From: Pseudomonas brassicacearum subsp. brassicacearum | Lineage (GTDB): Bacteria > Pseudomonadota > Gammaproteobacteria > Pseudomonadales > Pseudomonadaceae | Assembly (NCBI RefSeq): GCF_008801605.1 | Contig: NZ_VZPJ01000015.1 | Location: forward strand, 62,001-126,000 | DNA length: 64,000 nt | Direction of reading: 5' to 3' | Part shown: positions 1 through 6,728 of the stretch, piece by piece | Position numbering within the stretch: position 1 is the stretch's first letter | Layout: each line of letters begins with the position of its first letter | Notes under the pieces: generated by a model | Told to the model about the DNA's origin: nothing | What the model saw: only the letters and a program-made list of their open reading frames with translations | The model's database searches: none | Program-made: the position numbers and the translations under genes

Positions 1-675
1 CGACTCCGGCACGCTGCCCGGCGCACCGGCCAGGACCTCGATGGCGTGCGCGCCCAGCAGGTCATACAGCCCGGCGTTGATGATCGGTGACGCCGCCAGG
101 TGTACCCGCAGCGAGTCGATTCCCAGCGTCGACCACTGGCTTTCGCCCAGGCACCGCAGCTCCAGGCGCAAGGCCGAGCGGGCCCGGACCACTCCGGTCA
201 GCGCCTGGGCTTCGTCGCTGCCCAGCAGCAATGCCTCGCTGATTTCCACCGGCCACAAATGCACGGCGGCGGTGGTCCGAAAATGAATGCTCTGGCCTGT
301 GTCCGTGGTGACGAACAACGGTGTGTCGCGGGGCAGCGGGTAGCCCTCGTTCAAGTTGCCTTTGCTGGGGTCGGGTTCGAACTGCACGATGGCGCACGAA
401 GGCAAAGGGCGCATGGCCAACGGGTAAAGCTGTTCGAGCAGGGCATCGCTGAATTCGGCGTAGTCGTCGTCCAGCCGGCGTTGCAAGCGGGCGGCCAACA
501 GCGCGAAACCTTCGAGCAGGCGCTCGACATGCGGGTCGGGGCACTCTCCGGGGGACAACTCCAGGCGCCGGGCGACCTTGGGGTAGCGCTCGGCGAACAG
601 ACTCCCGGCATGCCGCAACCAGGTCAGTTCGCGTTGGTAATAGTCCAACAGTTGCGGGTCAATCGAGTCGCTCAT
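1..675 (-). CDS. tssF: T6SS baseplate protein TssF (N-terminal part, cut by window edge)
   Basis: TssF (VasA/ImpG) is a baseplate subunit of the type VI secretion system and works with TssE, TssG and TssK on the cytoplasmic side of the inner membrane. Only 225 N-terminal residues are present; the frame is still open at base 1. The protein begins MSDSIDPQLLDYYQREL, and continues with an AERYPKVARRLEL stretch and a PLPSCAIVQFEPDP stretch, all typical of the TssF N-terminus. The start is the ATG at 675-673, which lies 17 nt inside the 3' end of tssE, so translation is probably coupled. The identification rests on recalled family features and on the T6SS neighbours. Confidence 0.93.
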   Translation of the reverse strand, partial: MSDSIDPQLLDYYQRELTWLRHAGSLFAERYPKVARRLELSPGECPDPHVERLLEGFALLAARLQRRLDDDYAEFSDALLEQLYPLAMRPLPSCAIVQFEPDPSKGNLNEGYPLPRDTPLFVTTDTGQSIHFRTTAAVHLWPVEISEALLLGSDEAQALTGVVRARSALRLELRCLGESQWSTLGIDSLRVHLAASPIINAGLYDLLGAHAIEVLAGAPGSVPES

Positions 676-1102
676 GTCGTACCTCAAGGCCGTCGCCGGC
701 GTGCTCGATGACAAAGGCCACGGGCCATGCGTGCAGGTCGCCGCGCAGCTCACCCAACAGCCGTATGCACAGTTGCTGCGGATGGCCCGGCACCGGGCAG
801 ACCTCGACCTCGCCCAGGCGCAGGCGAGGTTCGAAGTGGGTGATGGCCTGGCGGATTTCCCGGGTCAGTTGACGCCGGTCATCGCTGCGCTGCTGTTGCA
901 GCGCGGTCCAGTCGGCGATGCCGTAGTCCAGGATGCTCGGCGGTTCGGTCAGCGCCCGTGGGCCGCGTCGGGTATTGAACAGGCGTGACAGTTCGGCATG
1001 CACCGAGTCTTGCAACGCCTGTCGGTCGAACGCCCGCCCGGTATCGTTCGCCGGGCTGGCCAGGCGTTCGAACAGGGGCGGGCGCAGCCCGAAGCCAGCC
1101 AT
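659..1102 (-). CDS. tssE: T6SS baseplate wedge protein TssE
   Basis: TssE is the gp25-like baseplate subunit that nucleates sheath assembly. The product is 147 residues, the usual size for the family. It carries the gp25 pattern of an N-terminal segment ending in LFNTRRG, then SILDYGIADW, and a C-terminal beta-rich region. The ATG at 1102-1100 follows hcp by 13 nt and the stop overlaps the tssF start by 17 nt, giving the tight order hcp-tssE-tssF. This matches the H3-type T6SS operon of P. aeruginosa. Confidence 0.92.
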   Translation of the reverse strand: MAGFGLRPPLFERLASPANDTGRAFDRQALQDSVHAELSRLFNTRRGPRALTEPPSILDYGIADWTALQQQRSDDRRQLTREIRQAITHFEPRLRLGEVEVCPVPGHPQQLCIRLLGELRGDLHAWPVAFVIEHAGDGLEVRHERLD

Positions 1103-1115
1103 GGGCGCGGTTTCC

Positions 1116-1613
1116 CTACTTGGTCATTTTGTTGGCGGCCAGGTCCCAGGTCGTGCCCGCCGTGCCTTCCTTGGTGCCGTCGTCTTTCTGCGCGGTGAGC
1201 TCCCATTTGATCTTGGTGAAGTTCAGCGACAGGGTTTCCACCGGTTTGCCGCCGGTGCCGCCGCTGACACTGACGTTGGACAGCACGACGTTGGTCAGGG
1301 TGTAGATGATGAACGGCATGAGTTTGCCGCTGCCCTCGGCGGCATTGCGGCCAACGGTGATGACGGCTTGCGGGATCGGCTTGCCGGCGCAGCAATACTC
1401 ATTGAGGGTGGGGGTGGAGCTGTCGACGAATTTGGTCAGGGTGAACTCGCCGATGTGGGGTCGGCCGGAGGTGCGCTCCGAGTTGCTGACGTCGTTGGTG
1501 ACTTGCATCGCCACGTTGTGGCTGTAGGACATGACCTCGATCTTGTCCGTGAAACCCTCCAGCAGGCTGTCGCCCTTGATGTCGCCGCCGAGGTCGAGAA
1601 TGATTGCATCCAT
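1116..1613 (-). CDS. hcp: T6SS inner-tube protein Hcp
   Basis: Hcp forms hexameric rings that stack into the secreted inner tube and can chaperone small effectors. The product is 165 residues, begins MDAIILDLGGDIKGDS, and contains HNVAMQV and GRPHIGEFTLTKFVD, which are Hcp-family features. The longer open frame upstream is not used: the ATG at 1613-1611 has a good AGGAG ribosome binding site. The gene lies inside the tss operon, separated from tssC by about 190 nt holding an inverted repeat, so its mRNA may be processed or stabilised separately. Two adjacent cysteines (YCCAGKP) near residue 75 are worth noting. Confidence 0.95.
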   Translation of the reverse strand: MDAIILDLGGDIKGDSLLEGFTDKIEVMSYSHNVAMQVTNDVSNSERTSGRPHIGEFTLTKFVDSSTPTLNEYCCAGKPIPQAVITVGRNAAEGSGKLMPFIIYTLTNVVLSNVSVSGGTGGKPVETLSLNFTKIKWELTAQKDDGTKEGTAGTTWDLAANKMTK

Positions 1614-1658
1614 TATGTGGAACTCCTGAAGAAGACGAATGAGGTAGTGCCCGGTACC

Positions 1659-1757
1659 TGTAGGAGCTGCCGAAGGCTGCGATCTTTTGATCTTTCGCTT
1701 GGGACTCAAGCGTCCTTGGAAAGATCGCAGCCTCGTTGCACTCGTCAGCTCCTACAG
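1659..1757. repeat. REP-like inverted repeat between tssC and hcp
   Basis: The arms CTGTAGGAGCTG (1659-1670) and CAGCTCCTACAG (1746-1757) are perfect complements. Inside them, GCTGCGATCTTT pairs with AAAGATCGCAGC. The GTAGGAGCTGCCGAAGGCTGCGATC motif type is a dispersed intergenic element in fluorescent pseudomonads (recalled, not searched). Placed between two genes of one operon, it could attenuate transcription or protect the hcp mRNA 5' end. Confidence 0.8.
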
Positions 1758-1805
1758 TCAGCTCCTGCAGTGGGCAGTGGGAGCTTGCTCCCTCGCCAAG
1801 GGCGG

Positions 1806-3287
1806 TCAGGCAGCTACCGGTGGCGGCAGGGTCGCCACCAGGCGGATCGAGGCGGTCAGCTCCTCCAGCTGGAAGTGCGGCCGCAGGAACACCGTGGCCT
1901 TGTAGGCCCCTGGCTTGCCGGCCACTTCCGTCACGTCCACCCGTGCTTCGCGCAACGGGTACTGCGCCTTGATCTCTTGCGGCGCGTTGTCGTTGATCAG
2001 CACGTAGTCGGCGATCCAGTTGTTGAGGTAGGTCTGCACGTTGTCGCGGGTCATGAAACTGCCGACCTTGTCACGCATGATCACCTTCAGGTAATGGGCG
2101 AAGCGCGAGGCCGCGAGCACGTATGGCAACATCGCCGAGATCCGCGCGTTGGCGTTGGCCTCGTTGGTGTTGTAGGCCTTGGCCTTGTTGGTGGTCTGGC
2201 CGCCGAAGAACACCGCCACGTCGCTGTTTTTCTTGTGGCACAGGGAGATGAAGCCCAGGTCGTTGAGTTCCTTTTCACGGCGGTCGGTGATTGCCACTTC
2301 GGTCGGGCATTTGAGCGACAGATCCCCGGAACTGGTGCGGAACGTATGGGCCGGCAGGCCTTCGACCGCGCCACCGCCCTCGGCCCCGCGAATGGCTGCG
2401 CACCAGCCATATTTGGCGAAGGCTTCGGTGATGCGTTGCGCCAGGGTCCAGGCGGCGTTGCCCCACAGGTATTTGCTGTGGTCGGTGCCGTTGACGTCTT
2501 CGACGTAGTTGATGCCTTCCACCGGCAGCGTGTCCGGGCCGTATGGCAGGCGCAGCAGGAAGTGCGGCAGCACCAGGGATACGTAGCGCGAGTCTTCGCT
2601 TTCACGGAAGGCGCGCCACTTGATCAGCTCCTGGCTTTCGAAAATCTTCGACAGGTCCCTGGGGATCGCCAGTTCGGTGAAGCTGGTCATGTCGAACAAC
2701 CGCGGGCTGGCCGCGGCAATGAACGGGGCATGTGCGGCGGCGGCGACGTTCGAGAGTTTTTCCAGCAGGCCGATGTCCTGGGGATGCCGGCCAAAGGTGT
2801 AGTCGCCCACCAGCAGACTGAACGGATGCCCGCCGAAGGTGCCGTATTCTTCCTCGTAGATTTTCTTGAACAGCGCGCTCTGGTCGAATTCGACGGCTTT
2901 TTCCAGATCGTTCTGCAGTTCTTTCTGGGTGACGTTGAGCAGGCGCAATTTGAGCCGGGTGCTGGTCTCGGTGTTCTGCACCAGCAGGTGCAGGCCGCGC
3001 CAGGAGGCTTCGAGTTTCTGCAGGTCGGGGTGGTGCAGCACTTCGTTTAGCTGGGCGCTGATCAACTGGTCGATCTGGCTGATGCGGTCGTTGATCATCG
3101 CCACGGTGTCCTTGTCGATGGCCATGCCTTCGTCGAGGACCTGGGTGGCGAATTCGGCCAGCATGTCGCGGGCGTAATCTTGCTGGCTGTCGTCGTGGGC
3201 CATGCGGCCTTCGGCGATGATCTTGTCCAGCAGGGACAGGGTCTGGGTCGTGCTCTCGCTGGTTTGAGCGCTGGATGAAGCAGGCAT
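1806..3287 (-). CDS. tssC: T6SS contractile sheath large subunit TssC
   Basis: TssC (VipB) pairs with TssB to build the contractile sheath around the Hcp tube. The product is 493 residues, a normal length. Recognisable stretches are SWRGLHLLVQNTE near residue 90, DQSALFKKIYEEEYGTFGG near 140, and a long C-terminal half with FMTRDNVQTYLNNWI. The ATG at 3287-3285 follows tssB by about 30 nt, so the two sheath genes are co-transcribed. The C-terminal handle region is intact, which is consistent with a functional sheath. Confidence 0.96.
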   Translation of the reverse strand: MPASSSAQTSESTTQTLSLLDKIIAEGRMAHDDSQQDYARDMLAEFATQVLDEGMAIDKDTVAMINDRISQIDQLISAQLNEVLHHPDLQKLEASWRGLHLLVQNTETSTRLKLRLLNVTQKELQNDLEKAVEFDQSALFKKIYEEEYGTFGGHPFSLLVGDYTFGRHPQDIGLLEKLSNVAAAAHAPFIAAASPRLFDMTSFTELAIPRDLSKIFESQELIKWRAFRESEDSRYVSLVLPHFLLRLPYGPDTLPVEGINYVEDVNGTDHSKYLWGNAAWTLAQRITEAFAKYGWCAAIRGAEGGGAVEGLPAHTFRTSSGDLSLKCPTEVAITDRREKELNDLGFISLCHKKNSDVAVFFGGQTTNKAKAYNTNEANANARISAMLPYVLAASRFAHYLKVIMRDKVGSFMTRDNVQTYLNNWIADYVLINDNAPQEIKAQYPLREARVDVTEVAGKPGAYKATVFLRPHFQLEELTASIRLVATLPPPVAA

Positions 3288-3317
3288 GGCGTTATCTCCC
3301 TTGAATGATGCGCGCGA

Positions 3318-3878
3318 TCAGGCCTGTGGTTCGGCCGGGGCAGGGTCATCGTTGGCGGCCACGGCGGGCAGCTCCGGCGGTACGTCCTGGGGTCGCGCCG
3401 ACTTGATTTCCTGCAGGCCCTCGGTGTTGGCGATCACGTCGCGCAGCAGCTTGTCCAGGTCGTCGTTGCCATCGAGTTTGGTCAACAGGTCCCGCAGGCG
3501 TTGGCGCGCTTCGAACAACCGACGCAGCGGCGTGACCTGCTCCACGACCTTGACCGGGTCGAAGTCGTCGATGTGACGGAAGTTGAGTTCGATGTTGAGC
3601 TTGCTGTCGTCGCCGCTGAGGGTGTTGTTCACCTGGAGCGTGGCGCGGGGGGAGATGGAGGCGAGTACCTCGTTGAAATTATCCCGATCGATTTCGGTAA
3701 AGCGCCGCTCATTGAGCTTGGGCAGCGGGTCCAGTGGCTTGCCTGAGAGGTCGGCCAGAATGCCGACCACCAGTGGCAATTCTTTTTTCTCGATGGCGTT
3801 GCCGATCTCCACGTCATAGGTGATCTGGACGCGGGGAGGACGGACTCTGTCGAGCTTGTGCTGGGTACTTTCTGCCAT
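3318..3878 (-). CDS. tssB: T6SS contractile sheath small subunit TssB
   Basis: TssB (VipA) is the small sheath subunit. The product is 186 residues and contains the family motifs RVQITYDVEIGNAIEKKELP near the N-terminus and the LNERRFTEIDRDNFNEVL block near residue 60. It is the first gene of the leftward T6SS operon. The ATG at 3878-3876 has GGAG 9 nt upstream, but that GGAG lies in one arm of a strong inverted repeat (3886-3923), so translation may be controlled by the leader. The C-terminus is Ala/Pro-rich (residues ~165-186). Confidence 0.96.
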   Translation of the reverse strand: MAESTQHKLDRVRPPRVQITYDVEIGNAIEKKELPLVVGILADLSGKPLDPLPKLNERRFTEIDRDNFNEVLASISPRATLQVNNTLSGDDSKLNIELNFRHIDDFDPVKVVEQVTPLRRLFEARQRLRDLLTKLDGNDDLDKLLRDVIANTEGLQEIKSARPQDVPPELPAVAANDDPAPAEPQA

Positions 3879-3885
3879 GGCGGCC

Positions 3886-3923
3886 GACTCCGATGCATGT
3901 GTGGGCGCAATGCATCGGGAGTC
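3886..3923 (-). promoter_or_regulatory. Leader hairpin that sequesters the tssB ribosome binding site
   Basis: On the plus strand GACTCCGATGCAT (3886-3898) faces ATGCATCGGGAGTC (3910-3923) across an 11-nt loop. In the tssB mRNA this gives 13 base pairs with one bulged C. The GGAG that would serve tssB is in the 3' arm, fully paired, 9 nt before the AUG. This is seen directly; the regulatory role is inferred. It could also be a protein operator, since the arms are palindromic. Confidence 0.6.
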
Positions 3924-4102
3924 CCGCTCATCGCATTCCCTTGCTGATCCACAGGTTGCAAATGGACGGCAGAAAACCTGTCATTCCCTTGACGAACCTG
4001 GCGCATTCGACCGTGTGGGTCGAACTACCCAAGACGCTAGAACAGGTCTATAAAAAAGCAAGCAAAAACAATTTTTGACCGCTGAGAAAAGGAAGATTCA
4101 TT

Positions 4103-4552
4103 TTGCGTGGGTTTTTTTTCGGATTTTTTTTGAGCCTGGCACTCACCGGTTGCTCGCTTTTTGCCCCCGGCGTCGACCTGGGCAGCCTGACCCTGGACGT
4201 CGCGCCGCGTGCCAATGACGACACGCCGATCGCCGTGGACTTCATCGCGGTGAACGACCCGGACCTGCTCAAGCAGCTGTCGGGCATCACCGCCAGCCAG
4301 TGGTTCGCCGAGCGCGAACAGTTTCAGCGCGACTATCGTCAACTCATGTCGGTGTGGGGGCTGGAGCTGGTTCCGGGGCAATTCATCGACCGCCAACCCT
4401 TCCCGCTGGAGGGGCGGCGCGCCGCTGGACTTTTGGTCTTCGCCAGCTATAACACTCCCGGAGCCCACCGGCTTCGGCTGGACGATCAGCGCGAGGCCTG
4501 GCTGAAGTTCGACAGTCGCGAGATGACCCTCGTGAATGACGGGGCTCGATGA
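4103..4552 (+). CDS. tssJ: T6SS outer-membrane lipoprotein TssJ
   Basis: TssJ (SciN) is an outer-membrane lipoprotein that caps the TssL-TssM-TssJ membrane complex. The product is 149 residues with a lipoprotein signal peptide ending LALTGC, so Cys17 is the lipidation site. Translation appears to start at TTG 4103, with AAGGAAG about 7 nt upstream; no ATG lies between it and the lipobox. The signal peptide is encoded by two runs of eight T (4112-4119 and 4124-4131), unusual in this GC-rich context. It opens the rightward arm, divergent from tssB across 224 bp. Confidence 0.9.
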   Translation: MRGFFFGFFLSLALTGCSLFAPGVDLGSLTLDVAPRANDDTPIAVDFIAVNDPDLLKQLSGITASQWFAEREQFQRDYRQLMSVWGLELVPGQFIDRQPFPLEGRRAAGLLVFASYNTPGAHRLRLDDQREAWLKFDSREMTLVNDGAR

Positions 4553-4616
4553 CAGCCAGCCTTGAGTGACCGCGGGCCGCCATGCGCGGCGACATTGGGA
4601 TGTCGAAGGGAGTCGT

Positions 4617-5948
4617 ATGAGTCTGTTACCTGACGCGGTGTGCTGGCATGAGGGGATGCAATTGCTGCCCCAGCATTTTCAATTGCAAGGGCTGCGCGCC
4701 GAGGCGCTGGCCGCGTATTTTGCCGGGGCCTGCAATCCTTGGTTCTGGGGTGTCAGCCAGTTGGAAGTCGATCCTTCGGCCCTCAGCGCCGGCCAGGTGC
4801 GGCTGCTGCAACTGCAAGGCACCTTGCCGGACGGCTTGCCGGTCAACCTGCAGGCCGGTGTCGGGCCGACCCTGGAGCTGGACATCGGCGAGGCGATCGA
4901 CAAGACCGACGACGCCACTGTGACTGTGTACCTGGCCGTCAGCCCACTGTGGCGCGCCGGGCAATTGGTGCCGCTCAAGGGGCGCCTGCAATCGGTGGTC
5001 GGCGAGGCGTTGCCGGACCTCACCAGCGGTTCATTTCCCGAGTCGATCACCGTCTGGCGACCCAACCCGAGGTTGTGTACGCAACTGAGCAAGGCCGATT
5101 CGATCTGCCTGCCGCTGTTGCGCATCCGCAAGGAGGGCGGTGGCTTCTGGCGCGTGCCCTACACCCCGCCGACACCGATCCTGTTGCCGGAGTCGGCCCT
5201 CGGTCGACGGGTCGCCGGAGTGTGCGCCCGGGCCCGGGAGAAGTGCATGTTTCTCGCCGGTCGCTTGCGCCAGGCCCAGGCGGCCGGCAACCAGGACGAT
5301 GCCGTGGAGATCCGCCGGCAATTGACCGCCTTGTGGGCGCGCTTGCCGGAAGTCGAGGGCGCGCTGAACACCCAGGTGGCGACGCCCCAGGCGCTCTACG
5401 GTTTGCTGCTGGGGTTGGCCGGGAGCTGGTCGGCCCTCGATCCACTGGCGGGCGTCCCGGCCTTCGCACCGCTGGATTTTCTCGAATTGCAGCGCGGCTA
5501 CGAGCCGTTGCTCGACTGGCTGGAAACCACCCTGGAACTGGTTCGTGCCGGCTATCGCAGCCTGGCCTTCGAACGCAATGAGCAGGTCTTCTCGATCCAG
5601 TTGCCTGACGACCAACCGGACCAACGCCTGGTGATCGGCCTGCGCATGCCCAACGGCGCCAGCGAGCAGGCGGCGGGCGAGTGGTTGCGCGGGGCGATCA
5701 TCGCGTCGGCGCGGCATATCCCGCTGCTGAGCCGACAGCGCATGAGCGGTCTGCCTCACCAGGCCATGAGCCGCAACGAACAGGTGGCCTACAGCGTGGG
5801 CGACGACACCCGTTTGTTTGTGGTGGCGGCCAGCGGGCAATGGTTCGACGCGCAATTGCCGCTGCACATCGTGGCGCCGGCCTCGGCCCAGGCCAGCAGC
5901 CCGTGGCAAGTGGTGTTGTTCGTGGCGCAAGCCAGTGAAAGTGCCTGA
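4617..5948 (+). CDS. tssK: T6SS baseplate protein TssK
   Basis: TssK links the baseplate to the membrane complex. The 443-residue product begins MSLLPDAVCWHEGMQLLPQHFQ; the WHEGMxLxPQHFQ block is the family signature. The start at ATG 4617 is preferred over an upstream in-frame start because it has GAAGGGA just upstream and matches the family N-terminus. The gene follows tssJ by 64 nt and precedes tssL by 18 nt, in the usual J-K-L-M order. Confidence 0.95.
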   Translation: MSLLPDAVCWHEGMQLLPQHFQLQGLRAEALAAYFAGACNPWFWGVSQLEVDPSALSAGQVRLLQLQGTLPDGLPVNLQAGVGPTLELDIGEAIDKTDDATVTVYLAVSPLWRAGQLVPLKGRLQSVVGEALPDLTSGSFPESITVWRPNPRLCTQLSKADSICLPLLRIRKEGGGFWRVPYTPPTPILLPESALGRRVAGVCARAREKCMFLAGRLRQAQAAGNQDDAVEIRRQLTALWARLPEVEGALNTQVATPQALYGLLLGLAGSWSALDPLAGVPAFAPLDFLELQRGYEPLLDWLETTLELVRAGYRSLAFERNEQVFSIQLPDDQPDQRLVIGLRMPNGASEQAAGEWLRGAIIASARHIPLLSRQRMSGLPHQAMSRNEQVAYSVGDDTRLFVVAASGQWFDAQLPLHIVAPASAQASSPWQVVLFVAQASESA

Positions 5949-5966
5949 TCGCAAAAGGGGAGTCGT

Positions 5967-6728
5967 ATGCCTGATGGAAGTGGCGGGGCGGTTCGGAGTC
6001 TGCATGAGGCGCCGCTGAGCAGCGCTTTTCGCCAGGCCTGGCTGAAGTGGTCCCAGGAATGGCAAGACTTGCCCAAGGACAGCGACCCTGCGGCATTGGT
6101 CAATCGGGTGGTGGAGTTTTCCGGGCGCAGCGCCCAGCGTCTGTGGCGGGTGGCCTTCGCCACCGTCGGCGATGCCGCTACCGAGCAGGTCAAGTCGCTG
6201 GTCTATGCCTTCGTGGCGCTGGTGGACGAAACCTTGCTGTTCAGCCCCTGGCCCGGACAACTGGCCTGGCAGCAGCACCCCCTCGAATCACGCATGTATG
6301 CCAGTCGCCAGGCCGGCGAGCGCTTGCCGGCGGCGATCAAGAAACTGCTGGACGAGCAGATGCCCGGCACCCGGGACCTGGCGAATGTCTACCTGCAATG
6401 CCTGATCCTCGGGTTCCAGGGCCGGTTGCGCGGCGAGCCTGGCCAGGTTCAGCATGAGAAATGGCGCCTGGCGTTGTTCACGTTTGCCTGGCAGCACGAA
6501 CCCGATTATGTCGATGTCAGCCAGCGCCTGGCGCTGTCTTCGGCGACGCCGCCAGTGCGCATGCCGGTGCAGCAATCACTGCCGGACGGCTTTCGCCTGG
6601 GGCTGGCGATCCTGGCGATGGTGTTGTTGTTGACCGGGCTGGGGCAGGTGTTCTGGCGTGACATTCGTTTGGAGCTCGAACCGGTGCTGCAACTGAACGA
6701 GTCGGTGGTTCAGGAGCAGGACTCATGA
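5967..6728 (+). CDS. tssL: T6SS inner-membrane protein TssL (DotU family)
   Basis: TssL (DotU) is an inner-membrane protein that binds TssM and recruits the baseplate. The product has 253 residues: a cytoplasmic helical DotU domain with the VYAFVALVDETLL motif (about residues 78-90), then one hydrophobic segment at about 209-230 followed by a short periplasmic tail. There is no C-terminal OmpA peptidoglycan-binding extension, so anchoring to the wall would need another protein. It overlaps tssM by 4 nt (ATGA). Confidence 0.94.
   Translation: MPDGSGGAVRSLHEAPLSSAFRQAWLKWSQEWQDLPKDSDPAALVNRVVEFSGRSAQRLWRVAFATVGDAATEQVKSLVYAFVALVDETLLFSPWPGQLAWQQHPLESRMYASRQAGERLPAAIKKLLDEQMPGTRDLANVYLQCLILGFQGRLRGEPGQVQHEKWRLALFTFAWQHEPDYVDVSQRLALSSATPPVRMPVQQSLPDGFRLGLAILAMVLLLTGLGQVFWRDIRLELEPVLQLNESVVQEQDS

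Noticed and set aside
933..3050. Long plus-strand open frame across the T6SS genes
   Set aside because: It lies opposite tssE, hcp and tssC, which have clear family motifs; the translation is Gly/Val/Arg-rich without recognisable domains, typical of GC-rich antisense frames.
3879..4102. Sigma-54 promoter between tssB and tssJ
   Set aside because: H3-type systems can depend on RpoN, but I could not find a TGGCAC-N5-TTGC match on either strand.
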